Shown here: positions 53,468-63,593 of the stretch, one piece after another | Layout of the letters: each line of letters starts with the position of its first letter | How positions within the stretch are numbered: the first letter of the stretch is position 1 | Assembly (NCBI GenBank): GCA_029565685.1 | Contig: JAKQNR010000024.1 | Span: forward strand, 1 to 64,000 | Source of the DNA: a bacterium | GTDB taxonomy: Bacteria; Zhuqueibacterota; Zhuqueibacteria; Residuimicrobiales; Residuimicrobiaceae | Length of the DNA: 64,000 bases | Reading direction: 5' to 3' | Notes under the pieces: generated by a model | What the model was told of the DNA's origin: nothing | Database searches by the model: none | What the model saw: only the letters and a program-made list of their open reading frames with translations | Made by a program: the position numbers and the translations under genes

Positions 53468-54347
53468 TTAAGAGGCGAGCCGGTTTGTGCGGTTGCCGAA
53501 ACCAGCGCACCTGACACTATCATGGATTTTCATCCGTGTATAAAACACGGTCACGAAAATCCGGCAAAGTGATGGCGATGATCTTTGTCTGCGTGCGAGT
53601 ATCCGCCGCGCTCCAGAATTCCGCGACCGACCCCTGGCCATGCAAGCCACATTGCTGGCAAAGGCGATATCGGCCGTATTGATTTTATCAAAACCATAAT
53701 CTTTGATATTTTTCGGATCCGAACCGTCGAGGATTTCGAAATCCCGCTCGCGGTCCGACGCATAGAACGTCGTCTGATGGCTGTACATGATCAAGGATAG
53801 GATGTCGATATCATAAGCATAGGATGCGCGGAGATGCTGTTGCGCGTCCAGATCGGACAAGCGGACGCCGCTGAGGATGTCGGCAAATCCAATAATTTTT
53901 TCAGTGCTGGAAGCCTCTGCACGTTGCCATCGTCATGATCGAAAAAATTGGCTGGATGCTCTTATTGCCCGCAGCGAATAAACGCTGATCTCGCACAATC
54001 AGCTTGCCGGCCTGGTCAGAGGAACACAAACTGGCGCGCAGTGAACGCACATCGGTGATATCAATGGCATACAGGCCGGTGTTGGCCGCTGCGGCATACA
54101 GCGTCTGCTGATGCAGCGCTAGATAGTTGACGGACTTTGGCAGGTTCAGGCTGGCCGTGAGCGTATTGGCGGCTAGATCGATGGCCGCCAGAGTGCCTCC
54201 GAATGCAGCAAAGGCATAATGGTCGTTGAGACAGATCTCCTTGCACGGGCCGGAAGCCCAGTGGCTCTCAAGTTTGGTGTTGGTTTGCGGGAGAACGGGC
54301 GAGAGCAAAGCGGAAAAAAGCACCGCAGCAACGGTCGTGTTTCTCAT
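53468..54347 (-). pseudogene. Decayed beta-propeller (LVIVD-repeat) protein gene
   Basis: The first frame (54347 to 53901) has a signal peptide and three blade-like units, among them NDHYAFAAFGGTLAAIDLA and QTLYAAAANTGLYAIDITDV. It then stops in an A/T-rich run near 53940-53900. Another frame (53860 to 53468) continues blade-type sequence, TTFYASDRERDFEILDGSDP and DKINTADIAFASNVACMA, and then loses the pattern. Intact LVIVD proteins have six or seven blades in one frame. The gene is thus broken by at least one frameshift and shortened at its end. A sequencing error could produce the frameshift but not the loss of the tail. Confidence 0.7.
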
Positions 54348-54444
54348 AAGGCTTCCCCATCAGTTGAGCCTCTGCAGCCGGCGCCAGGCACAGCACCGGT
54401 GCGCATTCCGACAGGACCCCTCTTCGCACTCCGGGACATCCCTT

Positions 54445-54497
54445 AAAAAACAGCGCCGGCTCCGCGGGATCAGGCGCTGCCTGCTGCAAGCCGGCGC
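54445..54497 (-). terminator. Terminator after the DUF4197 gene
   Basis: On the minus strand GCGCCGGC (54497-54490) pairs with GCCGGCGC (54460-54453), enclosing a small nested hairpin (CAGGC/GCCTG at 54471-54483), and is followed by TGTTTTTT. It begins right at the DUF4197 stop codon. Confidence 0.8.
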
Positions 54498-54498
54498 G

Positions 54499-55227
54499 TC
54501 AGCTCTGCGAGCCGAACACTTTTTTCAGCAGCTCGGTCACCCGCGCCGCCGGATCCTGGCGGATCTTTTTCTCTTCCTGGCCGATCAGATAGAATAGCCC
54601 GTCCAGCGCTTCTTGCGTGACATAGGCGTCCAGGTCGGGATTCACCGCTTTGGCGCCGGTAAGGACCGACAACTGGTTGTAGGCCGAGGCGAGTGGTTTC
54701 CAGTATTTAGTCACCTCGACCGTGTTCAGGGCGTTCTGCACCACCGGCGTGAACTCGGCAAACAGAGCGCTGGAAGTCTTGGTCTTGAGATAGAATGTGG
54801 CGGCGCTATCCGCTCCGCTGAGAATGTTCGCCGCATCGGTAATGGTCATGCTGGTGATGGCGTCCTTAAAGATGGGCAACGCTTTTTTAGATGCCTCTTC
54901 CGCCGCACGATTGAGCGACTTTTCAAAATCCGCCACCAGACCGCCAAAGCCGGCCTTTTCCAGCGTATTCTTCATCTTGATCGCTTCCAGGGGAAAAGGA
55001 ATTTTTATCGCGCTGTTCAGATGGAATCCGTCTGTTTTCGAGGCCTGGCCCGTAGAGTTGATCGCTCCGACCACCAACGCTTCCTTTAATCCAGCGATGA
55101 TCTCTTCAGTCGTGAGGCCGCCGCCCGACACTGCCGTGGCGAGTTCCGGAAGGATCGCCGCCATCTCGGCGCAACTGACTAGAACCAGACAGGATACTGC
55201 AAGAACTAAAACGAGGATCTTTTTCAT
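54499..55227 (-). CDS. DUF4197 lipoprotein
   Basis: A 242-residue exported lipoprotein: the signal ends CLVLVSC with the lipid-bearing cysteine. LTTEEIIAGLKEALVVGAINS and the C-terminal YVTQEALDGLFYLIGQEEKKIR are typical of the DUF4197 family, whose function is not known. It is mostly helical with no membrane segment after the signal. The ATG at 55227 opens the signal sequence; the frame reaches 55299, but that part would spoil the signal. A terminator follows at once. Confidence 0.88.
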   Translation of the reverse strand: MKKILVLVLAVSCLVLVSCAEMAAILPELATAVSGGGLTTEEIIAGLKEALVVGAINSTGQASKTDGFHLNSAIKIPFPLEAIKMKNTLEKAGFGGLVADFEKSLNRAAEEASKKALPIFKDAITSMTITDAANILSGADSAATFYLKTKTSSALFAEFTPVVQNALNTVEVTKYWKPLASAYNQLSVLTGAKAVNPDLDAYVTQEALDGLFYLIGQEEKKIRQDPAARVTELLKKVFGSQS

Positions 55228-55749
55228 GGAAGGATCCCTCTCTTTTCTTCCAACTTCGGTTTTGCCCGTCTTGCGGAGCCGGTGAACCGCTTTCAGCATC
55301 CCCTGGGCTTGGCGCGAGCAAAGTGAAAAGGGGACTGGGCCACCTGTCCATATTATAAAAGATATGGTTTTCTGCCCATGGAATCAAGGCTTTTACTCAC
55401 AAATCACATAACAAATTAATCAACCGAGGAGCGCAAGCCTATCAGCCCGGCGTCAGTTTCTATTCTGCAATGCCGTGAGACACAAGGCGATCCGCGCACT
55501 GGATGCAATCGCCTGCCAGCCTTTGCAAGCATTCTGCCAGCAGCCGCCGCTTTTCGCGCCGTGCGGATTTCGCCCCGGCCTGCCGCCAATCATCTGCGAC
55601 CGCTCTAATGAAAAAAGGATTTGATAAAAGAAAAAATGTCGTCATATTCAATTTTATCCGTTTTAATTATGCGAACCAAATGAACGGCTGTGACGGCCGA
55701 AAGGCTTTCCCGCTTCCGTTTGAGCCTGATTCATTTCTCGGAGTCGATA
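55228..55749. other. Intergenic between divergent genes; possible promoter
   Basis: No gene is supported in these 520 bases. A minus-strand frame of 63 codons (55651-55460) lacks a ribosome-binding site. On the plus strand TTGATA (55621-55626) and CATATT (55643-55648), 16 bases apart, could be the promoter of the GH123-type gene that starts at 55750. It sits in a locally AT-rich stretch. Confidence 0.35.
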
Positions 55750-58746
55750 ATGAAAAGTGGTAACTCACTGCTGTTTTGCGCTGTTTTATTTCCACGGATT
55801 CTCTTCGCCCAGCTGGTGACCGTAAACAACCCATCGTTCGAGGACAGCCACGGAGCTGCGGCGCCAGGCTGGACCCTTTTCAGCGCACAGGGCGGCGCCA
55901 GCGAAAGCCGGCCCTATCAGGGATCCCGCTCTTTGTGGATCAAAGGCGATGGCGCACAAAGCAGCTCAGGCTGGTGGCATTCAATGCCCTTGGAGGTAGA
56001 GCCGGGCAAGGCCTACATCCTCTCCTTTTACAGCCGACGCGATCTCTCTTCGCTCGATGGACACGCTTTATCCGGTACCAACCAATTCAATGTGAATCTC
56101 AAGGACCTGACAGAGCGATGGCAGCCGTACCGGCTGGTGGTCTATGCGCCCCAAACCAGCGAATCTAATCAGCTGCGCTTTGGACAATTCGCCTCCAAGG
56201 ACCGCTTTTTCTTTGACGCAGTGCGTCTGGCCCCGGCTCAAGCGGCTCACCGACGCTATGGAATGGTCGAATTGGGATTAGGTGAACGCATTATCGGCGA
56301 TCACTACAATTTCGCACCGCCCATGGCCGAACATCACACTATCTATTTCCGTCCTCTGCGCTGTTTTAGCGGCCGTTTCGACACCGACCGCTGCTTTTTT
56401 GCCGACAACAGCAGACTGGAGTTTGAGCACTCTATCGCCGAACATACGATTCGATCCGCCGACCTCTATCTGTGGACAGCCCACCAGGGAACCGGCGAGC
56501 TGCTGGTCGAGGTATGCAAAGACAACCGCCGATGGATCTCTCTGGGGTTTGCCGAACCTGGGCAGAAAAAGGCTGTGGCTCTGCCGGATTCCCTGTTTCC
56601 GGCAAAAAGCCTTTGCATCCGCATGAGCGCCAGCACCCAATCGGACGCAGCCATCGTCCTCAGCGGCTATCGGCTGGAAGCAGTGCTCGATGGAGAGCCT
56701 GTGAACGGCAGCGGCGATACGCGCTATTTTGAAGTTCAACGCGCGGAACCGGGTGTCGAGTTGGCTGTGGACTGTCCCGGGCTTTTCGATCCCTCGCAAG
56801 CCCGAAAGGGCATTACGCTCAAGGCGATGAAGCAGGGCAGGGAGGTGTCCGGAGATCTGCGCGTGCTCGACAACGGCAGAGAATTGGCCCGCGGCAAACT
56901 CGGCGCAACGATCAACAGCCCCGCGGGCGCCGGCGCCCGCGACCTGGTGTTGGAGAGCCGGGTTGCGACGCTTATGGTTCCCATAGATATTCCAGAGTAT
57001 TTCAACAACGATTACGGTGAATTGCTGGATGGATCAGGCGTCTTGTGCGCCTCGTCCGGATGGAAGATTCCTAAAAGCCGGGAACTGCCGGCTCGAAAAG
57101 CAAAGGCCCTGGTTGTCGAGTTGGCGCGCAATGAAGCTGAGGCCGTGCAGCTGATCATGCATCCGTCTCGGCCGATCAAAGATTTCACGCTGAGCGTCGG
57201 TCACCTGCAGAATCAAGCCGGCGAGATGCTGGCGCCTGAAAGTGTGCAGATTCTGCAGGTGGCCTATGTGCCGGTGTCTCTTCCCACAGATCCCAGCGGC
57301 GTCGCAGCCCTGTGGCCCGACCCCCTTCCGCCGCTGACCGCGCCGCTGACCCTGACCGCCAATGAAAACCAGCCCTTCTGGATACGGGTCAAAACAACCG
57401 CGAACACAACGCCCGGTCTGTACCAAGGAACGATTCGGCTCGCCGGCCGCGACTATCAGAAACAGATTCCTTTCTCAGTACGCGTCTTTCGCTTCAGCCT
57501 CCCGGAGCGAATGACCTGCACCACCGCCCTGGGCTGCAATGTGGAGCGCGCATTTGAATATCATGGGTTAGTCGTCGAACAGGACAAGCGTAAAGTGCTG
57601 GATCTCTATCTTCAGGCCTTGTCCGACCACCGCATCACTCCCTTTAATCCTGCTCCCTTGGATGCCTTTCAAGTGACTTGGCCCGACGTCAAACCCGGCG
57701 ACCAGCCGATCCCTGAGGATTTATCCGTGCGCATCGACTGGACGCGGTGGGACCAGGCCATGCAAAAAGCCTATGACGACTATCATATCACCAGTTTTCT
57801 ACTTCCTATACAGGGCATGGGCGGCGGCACGTTTTATTCGCGCACCGAGCCGTCGCTGCTAGGCTTTGGCGAGGAGACGGCGGTGTATCAGACGCTGTTC
57901 AAGAATTATTGTAAAACCGTACAAGACCATCTTAAAGAAAAAGGTTGGTTGCAGGACGCCTATGTGTACTGGTTCGATGAACCGGATCCGAAGGATTACC
58001 CGTTCGTCATGAACGGATTCAATCGAATCAAAGCCGCAGCGCCCGACCTTCCGCGCATGCTCACCGAAGAGATTCAACAGGAGCTCCTCGGCGGACCGAA
58101 CATCTGGTGTCCCCTCTCACCGGAACTCAAGCCGGAAAAGACCCGGGAACGGCAAAAGCACGGCGAAAAAATCTGGTGGTATGTTTGCACCGGACCCAAG
58201 GCGCCCTACGCGACTCTGTTCATCGATCATCCAGCCACCGAGCTGCGGGTGTGGTTGTGGCAAACCTGGGAAAGAGAGGTGCAGGGCATTCTGATTTGGG
58301 AAACCCTGCTGTGGACATCGCCCACCGCCTATCCGAATCCCAACGCCCCGCAAAATCCCTATCAGGATCCCATGGGCTGGGAATATGGTTACGGCGGTGA
58401 ACCGGGAATGCGCCGTCCCTGGGGCAACGGCGACGGACGGTTCCTCTATCCGCCTTTGGCCGCGGCCGACGGACGGCCCAGTGCACCGATCTTTGACCCG
58501 CCGGTGGACTGCATTCGCATCGAAATGCTCCGCGACGGCATCGAGGATTATGAATATCTGTCCATGTTGCGCAAAGCATTGGCCGCGGAAGGTATGGGCA
58601 TCAGCATCGAACAGCGCCGTTCTTATAAAAAATTGCTGCAAGTGCCGGTCGAGATCAGCGCCTCCATGACCCAATTTACCAAAGATCCAAAGCCCATTGA
58701 ACTCCACCGCCGTAAAGTGGCGGCTGCTCTGGAGGCGTTGCATTGA
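55750..58746 (+). CDS. GH123/DUF4091-type glycoside hydrolase, exported
   Basis: A 998-residue secreted protein. After a signal peptide (FPRILFAQ) comes a carbohydrate-binding-like sandwich (VNNPSFEDSHGAAAPGWTLF, about 22-170), then further beta domains, and from about residue 580 a barrel ending in a DUF4091 region (CIRIEMLRDGIEDYEYLSML). YVYWFDEPDPKDY near residue 743 holds the adjacent D-E that acts in GH123 N-acetylgalactosaminidases. Retaining hydrolysis of N-acetylgalactosaminides is possible, but DUF4091 proteins are diverse. GGAG precedes the ATG at 55750; the earlier in-frame ATG at 55690 would put 20 residues before the signal. Confidence 0.82.
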   Translation: MKSGNSLLFCAVLFPRILFAQLVTVNNPSFEDSHGAAAPGWTLFSAQGGASESRPYQGSRSLWIKGDGAQSSSGWWHSMPLEVEPGKAYILSFYSRRDLSSLDGHALSGTNQFNVNLKDLTERWQPYRLVVYAPQTSESNQLRFGQFASKDRFFFDAVRLAPAQAAHRRYGMVELGLGERIIGDHYNFAPPMAEHHTIYFRPLRCFSGRFDTDRCFFADNSRLEFEHSIAEHTIRSADLYLWTAHQGTGELLVEVCKDNRRWISLGFAEPGQKKAVALPDSLFPAKSLCIRMSASTQSDAAIVLSGYRLEAVLDGEPVNGSGDTRYFEVQRAEPGVELAVDCPGLFDPSQARKGITLKAMKQGREVSGDLRVLDNGRELARGKLGATINSPAGAGARDLVLESRVATLMVPIDIPEYFNNDYGELLDGSGVLCASSGWKIPKSRELPARKAKALVVELARNEAEAVQLIMHPSRPIKDFTLSVGHLQNQAGEMLAPESVQILQVAYVPVSLPTDPSGVAALWPDPLPPLTAPLTLTANENQPFWIRVKTTANTTPGLYQGTIRLAGRDYQKQIPFSVRVFRFSLPERMTCTTALGCNVERAFEYHGLVVEQDKRKVLDLYLQALSDHRITPFNPAPLDAFQVTWPDVKPGDQPIPEDLSVRIDWTRWDQAMQKAYDDYHITSFLLPIQGMGGGTFYSRTEPSLLGFGEETAVYQTLFKNYCKTVQDHLKEKGWLQDAYVYWFDEPDPKDYPFVMNGFNRIKAAAPDLPRMLTEEIQQELLGGPNIWCPLSPELKPEKTRERQKHGEKIWWYVCTGPKAPYATLFIDHPATELRVWLWQTWEREVQGILIWETLLWTSPTAYPNPNAPQNPYQDPMGWEYGYGGEPGMRRPWGNGDGRFLYPPLAAADGRPSAPIFDPPVDCIRIEMLRDGIEDYEYLSMLRKALAAEGMGISIEQRRSYKKLLQVPVEISASMTQFTKDPKPIELHRRKVAAALEALH

Positions 58747-58991
58747 GAGGCTGCTGTCCTCGAAAGAGGATCCCAATCGACGTCGCCCCCTGTGGGCCGG
58801 CATCGGGGGGCGGCTGCGGTTCTGGTCGGCAAACGGCGCTCTCGGAGAAATGACACTGCAGCGGACCTCGGCTTTCATGGTTTCCCGCGGCATTGACGCT
58901 CACCCTCACGATCCAGGACACAAACACAGCGGCCTCATCGTCTATGCGTTTGACTGCAAATTGATTTTTTAAACTAACGCAAAGATGACGG

Positions 58992-59174
58992 GCTGAAACT
59001 TGGTCAATATCAGAGGGTCAGGACCGTATTTACATCAGCAACGGAAAGGAGCGGCGGTCGTCTGCGGAGTTGGCGACCGATGCGCGTGCGGCTGCAGTGC
59101 GGGAGGGGGCGCTGCGTCTGGCGTTCAGTGACGCGAGCAAGGTCACATTTCATGAAAAACCGTGTCGGCCGTGA
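58992..59174 (+). pseudogene. Orphan coding-like segment (possible gene remnant)
   Basis: Sixty codons open from 58992 to a TGA at 59172 have no start codon with a ribosome-binding site, yet read like protein: RIYISNGKERRSSAELATDA followed by AAAVREGALRLAFSDASKV. The strong purine-first codon pattern is like that of real genes nearby. No family is recognised. The rest of the 660-base gap between 58746 and 59409 contains nothing else I can assign, apart from the hairpin at 59281. Confidence 0.3.
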
Positions 59175-59280
59175 ATAAGAGAGGGGGTTGGGAAAAAGAA
59201 TAGTTATCACAGACGCTGCAGGTGGAGAGCGGTGAGGTCGGCGTGCTCCTGTAAAGGCGTGGCTCATGCAGCCAGTGTGT

Positions 59281-59301
59281 ACTGGGGCAAGATGCCCCAG
59301 T
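59281..59301. repeat. Perfect short hairpin
   Basis: ACTGGGGCA and TGCCCCAGT are perfectly complementary around an AGA loop. It lies 108 bases beyond the stop of the GH63-like gene. No T run is present on either strand, so its role is uncertain. Confidence 0.5.
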
Positions 59302-59408
59302 TATGAACAGCGGTTCGATTACAGTCCGTAAGGCCGGTGACGCGGCAGGTCGAAGAAGGCGATCCTCGTCTCCTGTCGTTGCTTATTCTGGCTGCGCATT
59401 TTGCGTTC

Positions 59409-61049
59409 TCATAACGAACATTTAATGCCCTCTCCTGTTTCGTCCAGCCGAACCACCGAATTGGGTTCTACAACAAATGAATAAACCTTTCGGCCGACAT
59501 TCACTGTAGCCCTTTTGGTTTCTGCTTCGATGCCGATTATTTCTACGATCACGCCTTTTAAATCTGAGACTAAACGAATTCCTTTGCTGAAAGAAAAAAC
59601 CACTTTATCATTGATCATGGCGTGGACCATTTTGTCCGTTGTTTTCATTCTGTAGATCTGATGGTTCCATTCCTGGGTGTAGTCATAGGAGGGGTGATGA
59701 TCTAGACAAGACCAAAAAATTTGGTCTTTAGAAATGTGCACACCATATAATCTGGAGATAAACTCTAAGCAAGCTAAAATGGTCGGGCCATAGCCGTCCT
59801 TGGAGTGATTGATCGTTGCGGTAAAGGGATCAAATTGCTGTGTAAACTTTAGCGAATCGCCGATCACCTCCAGCAGCTTTAATCCGATCAACGTCAATTC
59901 TGAATAATGTCTATAATTTTCAAGAGCCCTGATCGACCTTTGAAAGGTCAGCCCCTGTGGTTGGCCGCTCCAATTATTTCCTGGAATATTTCTGAATGAA
60001 GGATCATTTGCTGCAATGGACGGCAGGGGCATAGGCGTCCAGAATTCTTCAGGATTTAGCAAATGATATTTCACAAACGCATCAGCCATTTCCTGATCAA
60101 AGCTGCCGTAATACATGCACCGGAGATTGTTATGTAAAAGTATGGGCATAGTAACGTTATTCTTGTCTTTATCAAAACAAGCGTGTTTTTGAGCATCCCA
60201 TAAAAAGCTCTTGATTTTTCCACGCACATGATCGGCCTGGGCGCGCCAGAAGGCATCCTGATTGTTTTCCAGTTCGGTGGAGAGGAGGGCCAGCGCATCT
60301 CTGCAGGTGTAGGAGTAGGACATGATATCCATCGATTCAATCGGCACGGTCATTTCTTTCAGGCTATCATACTGCGAGACCTTGCAATGCTTTTGAAGCT
60401 CTTCAGTCGACATGCTCTGCACCGCTTGTTTCGTCGGCGGAAAATCGAACGGCCACGCATTAGGAAATTCATTGAACCGTATGCAGTGGTCTTCGCCCGT
60501 GTCATAAATGCACCAGGATTCCAGACAGCCGTTGTGATCCGAGTCCCGGGTTTCCCACAAATACGCATCAAATTTCTCTAAAGCCGCGTAGACCTTTTGT
60601 AAAAATTTTTTATCCTTGCCCAGTAAATAATATAACTCCAGAGCCGGCATGGGAAAGCAAAAGCCTTGAAACTGATGATAATCGGGCGAGATTCTGTCAT
60701 CGTGTTTAACGATGAGGCCGGGGAATCGGCCGTCAGCGCGCTGAAAATCCATGAATATTTCGACATTATTTCTTGCAATTGCCAGATCCCGCTTGGCGTA
60801 CATCGTGCCGCCCATCGGCTGCGTTTCCAGCCAGATATTTCGATATTGCGCCCCCTCAATCAAGACCGTTCTGCCGCCAAAGACGGCCATGTTTTCCTTT
60901 GCCGCTTTTTCGGCCCGATCAAAAATTTGCTGCAATCGATTATCGGAAGTGGAAAACTGTACTGCGGTATGATCGACGCATTCGTTTTGGCGCATGGAGG
61001 AGCATGCCATCGTCACGATGAAAAGCCCGCAGAGCAAAATGGATCTCAT
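59409..61049 (-). CDS. GH63-like (alpha/alpha)6 glycosidase lipoprotein
   Basis: A 546-residue protein with a lipoprotein signal ending VTMACSS. The rest resembles the six-hairpin glycosidases of the GH63/MGH1-like or GH78/GH37 kind: QYRNIWLETQPMGGTMYAKR, ADGRFPGLIVKHDD, YLWETRDSDHNGCLESW (acidic, in the place of the general acid) and NNWSGQPQGLTFQRSI. A small C-terminal beta domain follows. The ATG at 61049 is preceded by TTTGGAG; that TTG at 61064 could be read as a start but is part of the ribosome-binding site. Substrate unknown; glucosides or mannosylglycerate are family precedents. Base use is AT-richer than in the central part of the window. Confidence 0.75.
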   Translation of the reverse strand: MRSILLCGLFIVTMACSSMRQNECVDHTAVQFSTSDNRLQQIFDRAEKAAKENMAVFGGRTVLIEGAQYRNIWLETQPMGGTMYAKRDLAIARNNVEIFMDFQRADGRFPGLIVKHDDRISPDYHQFQGFCFPMPALELYYLLGKDKKFLQKVYAALEKFDAYLWETRDSDHNGCLESWCIYDTGEDHCIRFNEFPNAWPFDFPPTKQAVQSMSTEELQKHCKVSQYDSLKEMTVPIESMDIMSYSYTCRDALALLSTELENNQDAFWRAQADHVRGKIKSFLWDAQKHACFDKDKNNVTMPILLHNNLRCMYYGSFDQEMADAFVKYHLLNPEEFWTPMPLPSIAANDPSFRNIPGNNWSGQPQGLTFQRSIRALENYRHYSELTLIGLKLLEVIGDSLKFTQQFDPFTATINHSKDGYGPTILACLEFISRLYGVHISKDQIFWSCLDHHPSYDYTQEWNHQIYRMKTTDKMVHAMINDKVVFSFSKGIRLVSDLKGVIVEIIGIEAETKRATVNVGRKVYSFVVEPNSVVRLDETGEGIKCSL

Positions 61050-61178
61050 GAGTTTATTCTCCAAAGCTCGCGGACTTTATAAAAGACCGCCGTTTGCCAG
61101 GTACGGCCGTCTTGATCGGATTGCGCCACCCAGTATATTGTCACGGAGCCGTCCCCGCGTATGGAAATAATACCAGGG

Positions 61179-62786
61179 CTACTGCAGCAAGGTCAGCTTG
61201 GCTGTTTTAAAGAATTCATCCGTCTGCAGGGTGCAAAAATAAATTCCGCTTGCCAATCCTTGTGGTTGCCACTGTATCTGATGTGCGCCGGCTCCCTCGA
61301 ATTGATCAACCAAGGTTTCTATTTCTTGGCCGTTCCTATTGTAGATTTTCAGAGTGACTTGTGTCGGCTTGTGCAGCTGATAGGTCAAGACCGTACCGGC
61401 ATTGAACGGATTGGGATAATTATAAAGCAGGTGAAAATCCGCCGTCATCGCCAGGCGACGGTCCTTGACGGCTGTGGCATCTTGATTTTCGATTATCTGC
61501 AAATTTCCATTCGCTTCGCCGTTAGCGGCGATGACCAGTTCCTTTTTCCCATCTCCATCCAAATCCCCGGCCGGGGAAATATAGCCAAGAACCAGCTTGT
61601 GTCCGGTGTAAATTTGAGTGGCTTTCCAGCTGGTGGGATTGTCGACCGGCCCCCCTTGGTATTCCAAATCCAGCACCGCTTTGGCGGTCATGTCGTTGTA
61701 GTAAATATCCATCTTGCCATCCTGATCCAAATCCGCCGCTATGCCGGATCGCACAAAACCATTCTCCAAAACACCGGGCAGATTTAATAAATAGGTCCAG
61801 GCCGATGTGCCGAAATCAGTAAATCCCTTGGATTTCGTATGCGTTATGATGAATACTTTGCCGTGGATATCGCCGATGACAAGCTCCTTTGTCCCGTCCC
61901 CGTCAAAATCGTAAAAAACCGGATCAGCAATCGCATCGTCAAAAGTCGGAAGAAACGTCAGCGTACCTTGGGTCGTGGTGAATTTAATATCATACGTATC
62001 TGCGCCATTGCTTTCGTACAACCTGGTAACTGATTCGTCCTGCTGGTTGCAGGTGAATATTTCCATATTGCCGTCGCCGTCGAAATCGTTGATATTCACG
62101 CCGCCCACCTTCCAGGGACTGAAATCGTCTGCATATTCGAGTTTCCAATCTGGATTGGACAAATCCGAATTAACGAACGAGCCAATGGTGCAATATAAGC
62201 CGTTCGAAAAGGTATAACCCATAAAGATCTCCAGATCAGGATCCGCATCCATATTGGCGATCTTGAGCTGCCTGATATTTGCCGCTCCTGAATTATCTTG
62301 AATGGTGAGCATGGTTTGTGTAGGCGTTTTCGGCAGTCCGCCTCCGGACTCAAAAGTCGTGCCATCCGCTTCATAAGCGTAAATTTTAGCCTCCGTGGCA
62401 ATCCACACTTCTTTTTTTCCGTCAAAATCCACATCGGCAACGGTCAATCCATGACCCTGTTCTTTTTGTGTCGCTGTATCCGTGTACTTGACTTCCCAAG
62501 CCAAGTAAAAATCATTGTCTCCTCTTGCTTCCCAGACCTGAAGTCTATCCCATTTTTGAAAAGCTATATAATGGTCATAGACGATAAATTCGTGTTTGCC
62601 ATTGCTGTCAATATCAAGCCCCTCTTCTGCATAAACGCCAATTTCACCCCAACTGCCCTGAAAAACCGATTTGTCTGCGGACCAAGTTTTAACAAAGTGA
62701 TTGCCGTTATCCGTCTGGGCCAAACCATTCTGCGCCAACAGAGCGATCGAGACAATCATAAAGAGCTTGTAAAAATGGACTTTCAT
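61179..62786 (-). CDS. FG-GAP/VCBS-repeat protein with type IX secretion tail
   Basis: A 535-residue exported protein. A signal peptide (FMIVSIALLAQNGLAQ) precedes a seven-bladed propeller-like part with calcium-binding loops of the type DIDSNGKHE, DVDFDGKKEV, DFDGDGNMEI, DFDGDGTKEL, DLDQDGKMDI and DLDGDGKKEL. The final 85 residues are a Por/type IX sorting domain: NYPNPFNAGTVLTYQLH and SGIYFCTLQTDEFFKTAKL. AAGGAGAAAG precedes the ATG at 62786. It is followed upstream by a relative (see 63594) that shares the segment NLQIIENQDAT. A surface or secreted adhesion or sugar-binding role is likely, not proven. Confidence 0.88.
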   Translation of the reverse strand: MKVHFYKLFMIVSIALLAQNGLAQTDNGNHFVKTWSADKSVFQGSWGEIGVYAEEGLDIDSNGKHEFIVYDHYIAFQKWDRLQVWEARGDNDFYLAWEVKYTDTATQKEQGHGLTVADVDFDGKKEVWIATEAKIYAYEADGTTFESGGGLPKTPTQTMLTIQDNSGAANIRQLKIANMDADPDLEIFMGYTFSNGLYCTIGSFVNSDLSNPDWKLEYADDFSPWKVGGVNINDFDGDGNMEIFTCNQQDESVTRLYESNGADTYDIKFTTTQGTLTFLPTFDDAIADPVFYDFDGDGTKELVIGDIHGKVFIITHTKSKGFTDFGTSAWTYLLNLPGVLENGFVRSGIAADLDQDGKMDIYYNDMTAKAVLDLEYQGGPVDNPTSWKATQIYTGHKLVLGYISPAGDLDGDGKKELVIAANGEANGNLQIIENQDATAVKDRRLAMTADFHLLYNYPNPFNAGTVLTYQLHKPTQVTLKIYNRNGQEIETLVDQFEGAGAHQIQWQPQGLASGIYFCTLQTDEFFKTAKLTLLQ

Positions 62787-63593
62787 TTTCTTTCTCCTTA
62801 TAAAAACACAAAAGTGTCCTTGCCCGGTCATAGGTCACGACCTTTTTAAAAGGCTGACTCGTCCTATTTCCTACCGACTGTTTAGCACAAAAATACCATT
62901 ATTTCTGCATTAACTGATCGTTTTGTTCAAACTTTATGAACTTTTTGTTCATTAATATAACCAGCCTAAACTATTAAAGCAAGCATTTTTAAATTTTTTT
63001 TCTGTAAAACAGGACAGATCAAGGCCTTGAGAGCCTATGGACCATTTTCTAGCTGAACAACGCCTCGCCTTGCAATCGCAGGATTGCGCAGCTCTTGACG
63101 CCGCCGACTTGATCCATTAATTTTAAAATAAATGTACCCTGCAGCAGGCAAGGACATGGATGCGCCCTTGCCTGCCGCCATTAACCTCTTGAATTCTAAT
63201 TCAGAAGGTTTGCTAATCCTGCCGTTTTTAAGAACTATCGCCGGAATATGGACATCGAATGAAGAGTTTTGGGGGCGATCTTACCCAAGACGGGAATACT
63301 AGGCATTTTTGCCCGAAGCAGGGAAGAAGTATAGGCTGTGAAAAAAACAATATGGGCCAAATGCCTTTTGAGGGAATAGGAGATCTTGTGTTCGAATCTC
63401 AGCGCCGGCCTCCGGCGGCGGGAAGGAACACAGCGGCGCTGTGGGGCAAATAGGCGGCATAGAATTCTTCGCCGCAAAATGAGACAACCGTGTCAAGAGC
63501 TAAAATCGTCGCTGGGTTTACAAGAGGCTTCATCGCTTAATCCCGTTACTGGTTTGACCGTATTTCCTCTGCCGTGAATAAACCCACACCCGC
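62787..63593. other. Intergenic stretch with one hairpin
   Basis: About 800 AT-rich bases with no supported gene. GCAGGCAAGG (63144-63153) and CCTTGCCTGC (63166-63175) form a ten-pair hairpin with a 12-base loop, which lacks a T run. TTCGAATC at 63391-63398 looks like a tRNA T-loop, but the neighbouring stem does not pair and no tRNA can be drawn. The promoter of the FG-GAP gene should lie near 62800-62990, where the sequence is very AT-rich. Confidence 0.45.

Noticed and set aside
55460..55651. Minus-strand 63-codon frame
   Set aside because: No ribosome-binding site; it reads through a likely promoter for the GH123-type gene.
63386..63405. tRNA-like T-loop TTCGAATC
   Set aside because: Flanking bases do not form a T stem, and no acceptor, D or anticodon arms can be drawn; probably chance.
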